From contig ONLQ01000006.1 in assembly GCA_900318665.1 (NCBI GenBank), forward strand, positions 1 to 64,000: a stretch of 64,000 bases of DNA. Direction: 5' to 3'. This document shows positions 15,876 through 24,811 of this stretch, piece by piece (the first letter of the stretch is position 1; the number at the start of each line of letters is the position of its first letter). A program made the translations under genes and the position numbers. The DNA is from an uncultured Bacteroidales bacterium. GTDB taxonomy: Bacteria > Bacteroidota > Bacteroidia > Bacteroidales > P3. Under the pieces are notes generated by a model that was not told the origin of the DNA, made no database searches, and saw nothing but the letters and a program-made list of their open reading frames with translations.

Positions 15876-17741
15876 ATGTACACAGAATACGAAATACGCC
15901 AACTTCCGCTTTCCATAGCACGCTATAAGGCTATGGTCGAGGCTTTTCTGGCCGACAACGGTCTGCGCCTTGATGCGGTGGACTACTATGCTGGTGTGTT
16001 CCGTATCGACAGCGACGAACTTTTGGCAGGCGGCGGTTTGGATCGCAATGTCATCAAGTGCATCGCTGTCAGTGACCGCTTGCGCGACGAAGGCATGAGC
16101 AATCGCCTGGTGTCGCACCTTATCAGCACTGCCAACGAGCGTGGGTATAAGAGCGTGAAACTTTTCACTAAGCCCGAAAACCGTGCTATCTTTGAGAGTC
16201 TGTCGTTCCGCCTGTTGGCGGAGGCTCCCAAGGCAATCTTGATGGAGACTGGCAATGGCGGGCTGGACACCTATCTCTCCTATCTGAAAACGAAAAGCAA
16301 TCGTTTTGAGGAGTATGTCAAGACCCTGACACACCCCTATACGGGTGTGGTGGTCATGAATGCTAACCCGTTCACCCGCGGTCACTACTATCTGCTGCGG
16401 CAGGCAGCCATGCAAGTCGATACGCTCTATGTCATCGTGGTGAAGGAAGACCGCTCGATGTTCTCCTATGCCGAGCGCAAGGCCATGATAGAGGCTGGCA
16501 CTGCCGATTTGCAGAACGTTGTGGTGCTTGAAGGCAGCGACTATGCAATCTCTGCCGCCACATTCCCAACCTATTTCTTAAAACAAATCTCCGACGCCAG
16601 CGACACGCAGATGACGCTGGACCTCGACCTTTTTGCCCGTCATATAGCACCTGCGCTGGGTGCCACAATTCGTTTTGTTGGTAGCGAACCTACCGACCCA
16701 CTCACCGCTCGCTACAACGAGTTGATGAAACAGCAATTGTTTCCCAAAATCGAGGTGGTGGAGATTAAACGGATGGAAGGAATGTATGGCGCCATATCCG
16801 CATCTGCTGTCCGTAAGAACATGCAGGAAGGCAAGTTCTGCGCCATCACGTTGGAAAGCATGGTGCCAAAGACCACGCGCCCCTATATCATAGCCCACAT
16901 GGCGACGCGTGCGCTGCAACAAGAGTTGGACTGCACGCCCAAACCTGGATTGGTGGACTGCCACGACAGCGGTGCCCATAACGACATGGACCACGACACG
17001 ATGCAGCGCAGCATCAACGCTCTGCATCCCTATTTCGTGCGGCTGGCATTGTTGGGCAATGGCTATACGCTGCCAACCCTTGAAGAAATCCGAACCATCG
17101 GAATAGAGGCCGAGCAAGCCATGCTGCAAGCCACAGACGGCGTCAACACCCACAAAGGAGCATTGTTCTCGATGGGGTTGGCTGTCATAGCATTCACATG
17201 GCTCGAACAATTCCAGAAAAACCTTATCGGAGAATCGGATTTCGATACCTTTGATGACAGCGAGGACTGGGATTCTCAAGACTGCCGATGGGGATTCCTA
17301 AACCCCATGTCGCTTATGCAGAAACTCGCCTTGCTCTTCCCGCCCACGACAGACACCCACGGCAGCCAGGTCGTTAAGACCTACCATGCCAAAGGCGCTC
17401 TCTCTGCCGCGCAGGAGGGTTATCCACTACTATTCAAGGAGTGGCAACCCTATTTTGAAGAGCATCGCAACGACGAGTTTGTTCTGCAAAAGACTCTGCT
17501 GCTCATCATGTCGCAACTCGACGACACCAATATCCTCTACCGCACAAATGCCGAGACTGCCCAGCGCGTCAAACAGGAGGCCAAGGCTCTTTTCGACAAC
17601 TTCTCTATCAAAGGCTTAGAAGATATGAACCACTCGTTCATTCAGCAACATATCTCGCCTGGCGGTGCCGCCGATATGCTGGCACTGACGGTCTTTATAG
17701 ATTCTATGACTTTCTTTGATGCTGATAAATATGAAGCATGA
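15876..17741 (+). CDS. citCG: Fused citrate lyase ligase (CitC) and triphosphoribosyl-dephospho-CoA synthase (CitG)
   Basis: A 621-residue protein joining two steps that are usually separate. Residues about 1-330 are CitC: a GNAT-like part (SDRLRDEGMSNRLVSHLI) followed by the nucleotidyltransferase motif VVMNANPFTRGHYYLLRQA, ending SASAVRKNMQEG. CitC acetylates the prosthetic thiol. Residues about 340-621 are CitG, with ELDCTPKPGLVDCHDSGAH, DMDHDTMQRSI and GVNTHKGALFSMG; it makes the prosthetic precursor from ATP and dephospho-CoA. The ATG at 15876 is chosen because CitC begins there; the upstream open frame overlaps citX. No stop or frameshift lies between the halves. Fusions of CitX with CitG are known; this pairing is less familiar to me. 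Confidence 0.9.
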   Translation: MYTEYEIRQLPLSIARYKAMVEAFLADNGLRLDAVDYYAGVFRIDSDELLAGGGLDRNVIKCIAVSDRLRDEGMSNRLVSHLISTANERGYKSVKLFTKPENRAIFESLSFRLLAEAPKAILMETGNGGLDTYLSYLKTKSNRFEEYVKTLTHPYTGVVVMNANPFTRGHYYLLRQAAMQVDTLYVIVVKEDRSMFSYAERKAMIEAGTADLQNVVVLEGSDYAISAATFPTYFLKQISDASDTQMTLDLDLFARHIAPALGATIRFVGSEPTDPLTARYNELMKQQLFPKIEVVEIKRMEGMYGAISASAVRKNMQEGKFCAITLESMVPKTTRPYIIAHMATRALQQELDCTPKPGLVDCHDSGAHNDMDHDTMQRSINALHPYFVRLALLGNGYTLPTLEEIRTIGIEAEQAMLQATDGVNTHKGALFSMGLAVIAFTWLEQFQKNLIGESDFDTFDDSEDWDSQDCRWGFLNPMSLMQKLALLFPPTTDTHGSQVVKTYHAKGALSAAQEGYPLLFKEWQPYFEEHRNDEFVLQKTLLLIMSQLDDTNILYRTNAETAQRVKQEAKALFDNFSIKGLEDMNHSFIQQHISPGGAADMLALTVFIDSMTFFDADKYEA

Positions 17742-17787
17742 CATTTTGTAACATAAAATAATTTATTAACCTTAAAAAACACTTGAC

Positions 17788-20031
17788 ATGGTTGAACTGA
17801 TTAATCACGGAGTCTATCTCCAAGACGGTTCGAAAATCGTTAACGACAACGCCGGTATGCCCGCTCCCGACGAGGCCCGCGAGCAGACCATTGCCTATCA
17901 AATCCTCCGCAAACACGAGGTCGACGGCGACAAAGGCAAGAAAATGCGCATCCGCTTCGACGCTATGGTGTCGCACGACATCACCTACGTCGGCATCATC
18001 CAGACGGCTCGCGCCAGTGGCTTGGAGAAATTCCCCCTGCCCTATGCCATGACCAACTGCCACAACTCGCTCTGCGCTGTTGGCGGTACCATCAACGAGG
18101 ACGACCACGTGTTCGGTCTCTCCGCAGCCAAGAAGTATGGCGGTATCTACGTTCCTGCCAACCAGGCCGTTATCCACCAGTATGCTCGCGAGGCTCTGGC
18201 ACAGTGCGGCAACATGATTCTCGGCTCTGACAGCCACACCCGCTACGGCTCGCTCGGTAACATGGGCGTTGGCGAAGGCGGCGGCGAACTCGTCAAACAA
18301 CTTCTCCGCAACACATGGGACATCAACGCTCCCGAAGTGGTGCTCGTATGGCTCGAAGGCACTCCCCGCAAGGGCGTAGGTCCTCACGATGTGGCCATCT
18401 CGCTGGTCAAAGCCACTTTCGACAATGGCTTCGTGAAGAACAAGGTCCTCGAATTTGCTGGCCCTGGTGTCAAAAATCTGCCTATCGACTTCCGCAATGG
18501 TATCGAGGTTATGACCACCGAGACCACCTGCCTCAGCAGCATCTGGGTCACCGACGACGAGGTGAAGAAATACTACGAGATGCACAACCGTCCCGAGGCT
18601 TACAAACAACTCCAGCCCGGTAAGGTTGCTTACTATGACAGCATGATTCGTATCGACCTCTCCAAACAGGAGTGTATGATTGCCATGCCGTTCCATCCCT
18701 CCAACGCCTACACCATCCACGAGTTGCAGCAGCACCCCGAGGAGATTATGGCTAAGATTGAGGCCGATGCCAAGGCCAAATTCGGCGACAAAGTCGATGT
18801 CCACCTCATGGATAAGATTCAGAATGGCAAGGTCTATGCCGACCAGGGTATCATCGCTGGTTGCGCTGGCGGTACCTACGACAACCTCAGCGCCGCTGCC
18901 GCTATCCTGAAGGATAAATCCATCGGCGACGACTATTTCACCATGTCGGCCTATCCGCAGTCATCGCCCGTCTATATTGCCACCACCCGCACTGGCATTG
19001 CTACCGAGTTGCTCGAGGCTGGCGTAGTCATCAAGCCCGCTTTCTGCGGTCCTTGCTTTGGCGCTGGCGACGTTCCTGCCAACAACGGCTTCTCCATCCG
19101 TCACACCACCCGCAACTTCCCCAACCGCGAGGGTTCCAAGCCTGGCCAGGGTCAGTTGAGCATGGTGGCTCTTATGGATGCCCGCAGTATCGCTGCTACG
19201 GCTGCCAACGGTGGCGTCATCACCGCTGCTACCGATATCGACTACAACGATACCCACGCTCCTTACACCTACGACGAGAAAATCTACATGCGTCGTATCT
19301 ATAACGGCTACGGCAAAGCCAACGCCGACGAGGCTCTGCGCTATGGTCCCAACATCAAGGACTGGCCCAAGATGTACGCCATGCAGGAGAATATGCTTGT
19401 CGAACTGGCCGCTGTCATCCACGACCCCGTTACCACCACCGACGAACTTATTCCTTCGGGTGAGACCAGCAGTTATCGCAGCAACCCGCTGAAACTCTCC
19501 GAGTTTGCTCTCTCTCGTCGCGTTCCCGAGTACGTTGGCCTCAGCAAGAAAATCCAGGCTCAGGACCTCGAGCGTCGCGAAGGCAAAGTGTCGGCCAACA
19601 TCGCCGATGCACTGAAGGCCGTTGGCGCCAAAGCCGAGAACACCTCTTTCGGTTCCTGCGTCTTCGCCAACAAGCCCGGCGACGGTTCCGCTCGCGAGCA
19701 GGCCGCTTCCTGCCAGAAAGTTCTTGGCGGCGATGCCAACATCTGCTACGAGTATGCCACCAAGCGCTACCGCTCCAACTGCATCAACTGGGGTATCGTC
19801 CCGTTCACCATTGCACAGGACACTCCGTTTGACTACGAGCCCGGCGACAAGGTCTTCATCCCCGGCATCCGTCAGGCCATCCTCGATGGCAAGGAAGAAA
19901 TCGATGCTAAGGTCATCACCAAGAACGGTGTGAAAGACATCCACCTCTTCTTCCAGAACCTTACCGCCGACGAGCGCACCATCCTCACCGACGGCTGCCT
20001 GATGAACTACTATAAGAACCTCAACAAATAA
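17788..20031 (+). CDS. acn: Aconitate hydratase, mitochondrial-type, linked to citrate lyase
   Basis: A 747-residue aconitase interconverting citrate and isocitrate through cis-aconitate. The three [4Fe-4S] ligands are visible: Cys359 in AGCAGGTYDN, and Cys420 and Cys423 in FCGPCFG, almost the spacing of animal mitochondrial aconitase. Other marks are MILGSDSHTRYGSLGNMGVGEGGGE (about 151-175) and, in the C-terminal swivel domain, GVVITAATDIDYN-like and FGSCVFANKPGDGSAREQ segments. It follows the citCG fusion by 46 bp and precedes a terminator, so it is probably cotranscribed with the lyase. The direction of use (isocitrate to citrate to oxaloacetate plus acetate, or the reverse) cannot be read from sequence. 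Confidence 0.92.
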   Translation: MVELINHGVYLQDGSKIVNDNAGMPAPDEAREQTIAYQILRKHEVDGDKGKKMRIRFDAMVSHDITYVGIIQTARASGLEKFPLPYAMTNCHNSLCAVGGTINEDDHVFGLSAAKKYGGIYVPANQAVIHQYAREALAQCGNMILGSDSHTRYGSLGNMGVGEGGGELVKQLLRNTWDINAPEVVLVWLEGTPRKGVGPHDVAISLVKATFDNGFVKNKVLEFAGPGVKNLPIDFRNGIEVMTTETTCLSSIWVTDDEVKKYYEMHNRPEAYKQLQPGKVAYYDSMIRIDLSKQECMIAMPFHPSNAYTIHELQQHPEEIMAKIEADAKAKFGDKVDVHLMDKIQNGKVYADQGIIAGCAGGTYDNLSAAAAILKDKSIGDDYFTMSAYPQSSPVYIATTRTGIATELLEAGVVIKPAFCGPCFGAGDVPANNGFSIRHTTRNFPNREGSKPGQGQLSMVALMDARSIAATAANGGVITAATDIDYNDTHAPYTYDEKIYMRRIYNGYGKANADEALRYGPNIKDWPKMYAMQENMLVELAAVIHDPVTTTDELIPSGETSSYRSNPLKLSEFALSRRVPEYVGLSKKIQAQDLERREGKVSANIADALKAVGAKAENTSFGSCVFANKPGDGSAREQAASCQKVLGGDANICYEYATKRYRSNCINWGIVPFTIAQDTPFDYEPGDKVFIPGIRQAILDGKEEIDAKVITKNGVKDIHLFFQNLTADERTILTDGCLMNYYKNLNK

Positions 20032-20059
20032 GAGTTCCCAATAAGTAGCAAATTCAAGC

Positions 20060-20096
20060 GAGGCGCCCGAACATTGGTTCGGGCGCCTCTTGTTTT
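20060..20096 (+). terminator. Terminator of the citrate lyase operon
   Basis: GAGGCGCCCGAAC pairs with GTTCGGGCGCCTC over a 4-nt loop, followed by TTGTTTT. It lies 29 bp after the aconitase stop codon. Confidence 0.88.
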
Positions 20097-20201
20097 ATGT
20101 ATTTCGGTTCATTGTATTCGTTTGTCTTTTGTACTATGCCGATTATTGCTGTCATTTGGCGATTTGTTGATTTTTGTGTTAATAAGTTAGGACCTCATCG
20201 C

Positions 20202-20232
20202 TTTCCCGAATGGGTGAAAGCGTGTATTTTTG
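20202..20232 (+). promoter_or_regulatory. Promoter of the nrdDG transcript
   Basis: TATTTTTG at 20225-20232 is a perfect -7 box, with TTTC 19 bp upstream at 20202-20205. The riboswitch starts about 10 bp after it. I see nothing else in the roughly 100 bp between the preceding terminator and this promoter. Confidence 0.5.
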
Positions 20233-20240
20233 CAAAACAA

Positions 20241-20403
20241 TATCGGTGGCCGCAGGGCCTCAATAGGGAACCGAGTGAGATTCTCGGACAGTACCCGCTG
20301 CTGTGAGTTCTTGCAGCGTCTGTTAGAAAGGCCACTGGCCTCGATGAATGTAGGCTGGGAAGGCAACAGGCGTAGGGAATGAGTCAGAAGACCTGCCGAA
20401 AGT
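20241..20403 (+). promoter_or_regulatory. Cobalamin riboswitch 2 (ahead of nrdD)
   Basis: The aptamer core reads GGGAACCGAGTGAGATTCTC, then GGACAGTACCCGCTGCTGTG, a variable region, and the B12 box AGTCAGAAGACCTGCC. P1 pairs TCGG (about 20243-20246) with CCGA (about 20396-20399). About 150 nt separate it from the nrdD start. AAGGC and GCCTT just downstream can form a small hairpin that could extend into the 3' side of P1, but no clear terminator is seen, so the expression platform is unresolved. Sequence outside the core differs from riboswitch 1, so it is not a recent copy. Confidence 0.94.
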
Positions 20404-20550
20404 GTATAAGGCTGCGGTGCCTTCGGGATTAAAGGTAACAGGCAAAGTTCATCACATGGTGCGCTTTACTGGGCTATCTTATCCTCCACTGACAGCGAAG
20501 GAATTGTTAAATGTATTGATAATCAAGAATAAAGTAAAAATAGATACATC

Positions 20551-22653
20551 ATGGAACTGAACCAGCCCTTCATCATTAAGCGTAACGGTAAGCGCGAACC
20601 GTTCTCGGTAGAAAAAATCAAGAGTGCCATACAGAAAGCCTTCCTTTCGGTGGGCAGTTTTGCCTCGCAGGAGGCTTTGGCCAACATTCTGAGCCGCATC
20701 GAGGTGCGCGACGGCATCTCGGTCGAGGAGATACAGAACCAGGTGGAGAACGCTTTGATGAGTGAGCGTTACTACCATGTGGCTAAATCGTATATCCTCT
20801 ATCGTCAGAAGCACTACGAGGACCGCGAGGTGAAGGAGAAACTGGATTTCCTTATCAACTACTGCAATGCGCAGAATGCCGCCACGGGCAGCAAGTACGA
20901 CGCCAATGCTAATGTGGAGAAGAAAAACATTGCCACGTTGATTGGCGAGTTGCCCAAGAGCAACTTCATCCGTCTCAACCGCCGTATGCTCTGCGACACG
21001 GTGCGCGATATGTATGGCAAAGAGGTGGCCGACAAGTATCTGCAACTGCTCAACAACCACTTCATATATAAGAACGACGAGACCAGCATCGCCAACTATT
21101 GCGCCAGCATCACGATGTACCCCTGGCTGTTGGAAGGCACGCAGACCATCGGCGGCAACGCCACGCGTCCCACCAACCTCAAGTCGTTCTGCGGCGGTTT
21201 CGTCAATATGGTTTTCATGGTGAGCAGTATGCTCAGTGGCGCATGTGCTACACCGGAATTTCTGATGTATCTCAACTATTTCATCGGTCTCGAATACGGA
21301 CAGGACTACTACAAGCGTGCCGATGAGGTGGTGGACCTCTCCAAGCGCCAGCGTACCATCGACAAGATGATTACCGACTGCTTCGAGCAGATAGTCTATT
21401 CCATCAATCAGCCCACTGGCGCACGTAATTTCCAGTCGGTGTTCTGGAATATTTCCTACTACGACAAATTCTATTTCCACAGCCTCTTCGAGAACTTCTA
21501 TTTCCCCGATGGCAGTCAGCCCGATTGGGATTCGCTCAACTGGCTCCAGAAACGTTTTATGAAATGGTTCAACCAGGAGCGCACCAAGGCTGTTCTCACG
21601 TTCCCCGTTGAGACTATGGCTCTGCTGTCGAAAGATGGCGACATTGCCGACCAGGAGTATGCCGACTTCACCGCCGAGATGTATGCCGAAGGCCACTCGT
21701 TCTTCACATATGTCAGCGACAGTGCCGACTCGCTCTCTTCCTGCTGCCGTCTGCGCAACGAGATTACCGACAACGAGTTCTCCTACACCCTTGGCGCTGG
21801 CGGCGTGAGCACTGGTTCCAAGAGCGTGCTGACCATCAACCTCAATCGCTGCATCCAATACGAGGAGCGCAACAATATGCCGTTCCTCTCCTTTGTCGAA
21901 GAGGTCATCGACCTCATGCACAAAGTGCAGAGTGCCTATGATGCCAACTTGCGCTATCTCAAAGACAAAGGCATGCTGCCGCTCTTCGATTCCGGATATA
22001 TCGCCATGGACCGTCAGTATCTCACCATCGGTGTCAACGGTATGGTCGAGGCTGCCGAATTCAAGGGCATAGAGATTAGCGACAATCCTCGCTATCAGCA
22101 GTTTGTCGAGGATATTCTTTCGCTTGTGGAGCGCTACAACAAGAAGTACAAGACCAAGGACCTGATGTTCAACTGCGAGATGATTCCTGCCGAGAACGTG
22201 GGCGTGAAGCATGCCAAGTGGGACAAGGAAGACGGTTATGTTGTGCCTCGTGACTGCTACAACAGTTATTTCTATATTGTTGAGGACACCAACACCAATG
22301 TGCTTGACAAGTTCCGTCTGCATGGCAGCCGCTATATCCAGCATCTTACGGGTGGCTCGGCATTGCACTGCAATCTCGACGAACACCTCTCGCGTGCCCA
22401 GTATCGTCAGTTGTTGCGTGTGGCTGCACAAGAAGGCTGCAACTACTTCACGTTCAACATTCCCAACACGCTGTGCAACGACTGCGGTCATATCGACAAG
22501 CGCTATCTCAAGGAGTGTCCCCATTGCCACAGCACCAATGTTGATTATCTGACCCGCGTCATCGGCTATATGAAACGTGTTACCAGTTTCTCCGAAGGCC
22601 GTCAGAAAGAGGCCGCCAAACGCTACTACGGCAGTCTGCGCAACCAGGAATAA
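20551..22653 (+). CDS. nrdD: Anaerobic (class III) ribonucleoside-triphosphate reductase
   Basis: A 700-residue glycyl-radical enzyme reducing ribonucleotides to deoxyribonucleotides without oxygen. An ATP-cone starts the protein (FIIKRNGKREPFSVEKIKSAI). The C-terminal zinc site has Cys642, Cys645, Cys656 and Cys659, followed by the glycyl-radical motif RVIGYM with Gly672. Length is standard. The ATG at 20551 follows a leader containing a cobalamin riboswitch. The enzyme itself needs no B12, so the riboswitch implies it is a substitute for a B12-dependent (class II) reductase elsewhere in the genome. The activase gene nrdG follows. Confidence 0.97.
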   Translation: MELNQPFIIKRNGKREPFSVEKIKSAIQKAFLSVGSFASQEALANILSRIEVRDGISVEEIQNQVENALMSERYYHVAKSYILYRQKHYEDREVKEKLDFLINYCNAQNAATGSKYDANANVEKKNIATLIGELPKSNFIRLNRRMLCDTVRDMYGKEVADKYLQLLNNHFIYKNDETSIANYCASITMYPWLLEGTQTIGGNATRPTNLKSFCGGFVNMVFMVSSMLSGACATPEFLMYLNYFIGLEYGQDYYKRADEVVDLSKRQRTIDKMITDCFEQIVYSINQPTGARNFQSVFWNISYYDKFYFHSLFENFYFPDGSQPDWDSLNWLQKRFMKWFNQERTKAVLTFPVETMALLSKDGDIADQEYADFTAEMYAEGHSFFTYVSDSADSLSSCCRLRNEITDNEFSYTLGAGGVSTGSKSVLTINLNRCIQYEERNNMPFLSFVEEVIDLMHKVQSAYDANLRYLKDKGMLPLFDSGYIAMDRQYLTIGVNGMVEAAEFKGIEISDNPRYQQFVEDILSLVERYNKKYKTKDLMFNCEMIPAENVGVKHAKWDKEDGYVVPRDCYNSYFYIVEDTNTNVLDKFRLHGSRYIQHLTGGSALHCNLDEHLSRAQYRQLLRVAAQEGCNYFTFNIPNTLCNDCGHIDKRYLKECPHCHSTNVDYLTRVIGYMKRVTSFSEGRQKEAAKRYYGSLRNQE

Positions 22654-22674
22654 CAGTCAATCTATAAGATAATC

Positions 22675-22709
22675 AGGCTTACGGGCTTCTACTCGTAAGC
22701 CTTTCTTTT
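22675..22709 (+). other. Hairpin between nrdD and nrdG
   Basis: AGGCTTACG pairs with CGTAAGCCT, followed by TTCTTTTC. The 9-bp stem with T-rich tail could act as a leaky terminator that lowers activase relative to reductase, as little NrdG is needed. It ends just before the nrdG start codon. Confidence 0.5.
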
Positions 22710-22716
22710 CGATATT

Positions 22717-23169
22717 ATGCTCAAATACTATAATTTCGACATCGTTTTTCAAGAGGTCCCCGACGAGGTGTCGCTGGCCATCAACCTTACCAATTGTCCC
22801 AACCACTGCGAGCAGTGCCACAGCCCTCATCTCTGGGCCGACGAAGGCACCGCCCTCGACACTGCGGAGATGGACCGCCTGGTGTCTCGCTACGCCAAAA
22901 ACATCACTTGCGTCTGCATCATGGGTGGCGATGCCGAGCGGCATTTGGTGGAAAATCTTGCCTCTCATCTGCGCAAAACCACAAGCCTCAAGGTGGCATG
23001 GTATTCGGGACGTATGCAATATCCCGATAATCCGCAGGATTTCGACTATCTGAAACTCGGCCCCTATGTTCCCAAGCATGGCAGCCTGAAGAGCCGCACC
23101 ACCAACCAGCGGCTGTACAAACGCAATGGGTCGGAATGGCAGGACATCACAAGCCGTTTCTGGCGATAG
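22717..23169 (+). CDS. nrdG: Anaerobic ribonucleotide reductase activating protein (radical SAM)
   Basis: A 150-residue radical-SAM activase that places the glycyl radical on NrdD. The [4Fe-4S]/SAM motif CxxxCxxC is at Cys27, Cys31 and Cys34 (NCPNHCEQCHSPHLW), followed by a CIMGGDAE glycine loop. The protein is short, as usual for NrdG. It lies 63 bp after nrdD with a hairpin between; the start codon directly follows that hairpin. Cotranscription under cobalamin riboswitch 2 is likely but depends on readthrough of the hairpin. Confidence 0.95.
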   Translation: MLKYYNFDIVFQEVPDEVSLAINLTNCPNHCEQCHSPHLWADEGTALDTAEMDRLVSRYAKNITCVCIMGGDAERHLVENLASHLRKTTSLKVAWYSGRMQYPDNPQDFDYLKLGPYVPKHGSLKSRTTNQRLYKRNGSEWQDITSRFWR

Positions 23170-23301
23170 GCCCCGACAAATGCAATAAAATGAATTGTAT
23201 TGCGTTGTATAAATAATGCATTTCTTGAGTTATGTCAATACAGGCATTGACATACGATGTTTTTTTGCACTTTGTAAAATTAAATAAGGTTTTTTACCGA
23301 T

Positions 23302-24708
23302 ATGAAACGTTTACTTGTTCTTATCCTCTTATGCGTGACGTTGCTCCCTGTCTATGCTGCCAAGGACAACTACCGCATCACGCTCACCATCGATGGCGGC
23401 ACCGACTCCATGCTGCTTCTCGGCAACTACTATGGCAAAGGCACTTATGCCCTTGATACGGCTTTTCTCGACAAGAAAGGCCGTTATGTTTTTAGCAGCG
23501 CCACCAAGGAACTGTTGCCAGGTCTCTACTTCTTTGCCAACAAGAGCGGCAAGTATGTCGAGTTTGTGGTTTACAACGAGAAGCCGTTTTTCGAGTTCTC
23601 CACACGCGATGAGGATTGGCACCGCTTTATGAAGGTGAAAGGCTCGCCCGAGAACGAGGCTTTCTATTCTTTCCACCACCTTCAGCAGCAAGCCATGCTG
23701 ATGTCCAAGCCACCCGCCAACCCTGACTCGGCAACCTACACCGCCTTCATGCGTAGGCAGGGCATCATGATGGACAGTCTGCGTCGCGACTTCATTGCCC
23801 GCAACCCGCAGCGTATGATTAGTCGAATGATGATGGCTACCAAGGAGCCCGAAATTCCCGCCACCGATTCGGCCGGCAATCCGCTCGACAACCGCACCCG
23901 CTGGGAGTATTTCGTGACACACTATTTCGACAATATGCCGCTCGACGACGATTTCCTCGTCCGCACGCCGCAGGCCGTATTCCACGACCGTGTGATGGAC
24001 TATTGCGACAAATATATGCAGGGCGCCCCCCCAGATGTCATTATACCGCATCTTGATGCCATGCTCGACCGCGCCAAGCCTTCCAAAGAGACTTTCCGCT
24101 ATCTGCTGCACACCGTCACCGAGCACTATCTGCAGAGCAACATCATGGTTTACGATGCTGTATATGTGCATCTTGTGCTGAAATACTATGCCGAGGGCGA
24201 TGCGTGGTGGATGACGCCCACCGACATTGAGACCGAGGTGGACCGTGCCGCTCGTTGGGAAAAACTGCTTGTCGGCAAGGTGGCGCCCGAACTGCAACTC
24301 TACGACACGCTGCAGAAACCCCATTCGCTCCACGCCATGCCCAACCAGTACACGCTGCTCATCTTCTGGTCGCCAGCCTGCGGCCACTGCCAGGTCGAAA
24401 TCCCGGCACTCTACGAGAAGTTCTCCGCCATGCGCGACAAATACGACATCGGTGCCTTCGCCATTCTTACCGAGTTCGACGATGAGACCACCGCCAAGTG
24501 GAAGAAGTTTATCAACGAGAAGCACATCGACTGGATTAATTTGAGCGGAGCCGTTGCCAACGTCGATTGGCACGATGTTTACGACATCACCTCCACGCCG
24601 CAAATCTATCTGCTCGACAAAGACAAGACCATTCTCGCCAAGAAACTCAACGCCAATAGTTTCGAGCAGGTGATGAACGCCATAATCAACGAGCGGGCAA
24701 CAAAATAG
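23302..24708 (+). CDS. Exported thioredoxin-domain protein (TlpA/ResA-like)
   Basis: A 468-residue periplasmic protein with a signal peptide ending PVYAA. The first two thirds resemble the DUF4369/DUF5106-type sandwich and helical parts common in Bacteroidota thiol-disulfide proteins (ITLTIDGGTDSMLLLGNYYGKGTYALDT recognisable). The C-terminal third is a thioredoxin fold with active site CGHC at Cys360-Cys363 (FWSPACGHCQVEIP) and the cis-proline region STPQIYLL. It probably acts as a periplasmic thiol oxidoreductase; partner unknown. It lies 132 bp after nrdG with no obvious shared function. Confidence 0.85.
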   Translation: MKRLLVLILLCVTLLPVYAAKDNYRITLTIDGGTDSMLLLGNYYGKGTYALDTAFLDKKGRYVFSSATKELLPGLYFFANKSGKYVEFVVYNEKPFFEFSTRDEDWHRFMKVKGSPENEAFYSFHHLQQQAMLMSKPPANPDSATYTAFMRRQGIMMDSLRRDFIARNPQRMISRMMMATKEPEIPATDSAGNPLDNRTRWEYFVTHYFDNMPLDDDFLVRTPQAVFHDRVMDYCDKYMQGAPPDVIIPHLDAMLDRAKPSKETFRYLLHTVTEHYLQSNIMVYDAVYVHLVLKYYAEGDAWWMTPTDIETEVDRAARWEKLLVGKVAPELQLYDTLQKPHSLHAMPNQYTLLIFWSPACGHCQVEIPALYEKFSAMRDKYDIGAFAILTEFDDETTAKWKKFINEKHIDWINLSGAVANVDWHDVYDITSTPQIYLLDKDKTILAKKLNANSFEQVMNAIINERATK

Positions 24709-24719
24709 AGAGCAGAGAC

Positions 24720-24789
24720 CTGTGACCAGTAATCAGTAATCTGAAATCGGCAATCAGATCACCGGTTTCAGATCACAGATCACAAAAAA
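24720..24789. repeat. Degenerate 7-bp tandem array, copy 1
   Basis: Ten consecutive 7-mers in phase: ctgtgac, cagtaat (twice), ctgaaat, cggcaat, cagatca, ccggttt, cagatca (twice), caaaaaa. It occupies most of the gap between the thioredoxin-protein stop and the M3 peptidase start. See also 33342 and 45435. Confidence 0.7.
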
Positions 24790-24811
24790 TCGGATTACAC
24801 AAAACAACAAT

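Noticed and set aside
20241..20403. Second cobalamin riboswitch considered as a recent duplication of the first
   Set aside because: Only the conserved core and B12 box match; stems, variable arm and spacing to the gene differ.
20479..22530. A leftward open frame of about 683 codons opposite nrdD
   Set aside because: Same reason: nrdD has all its catalytic motifs on the plus strand, and the antisense protein is low-information His/Val/Glu-rich sequence.
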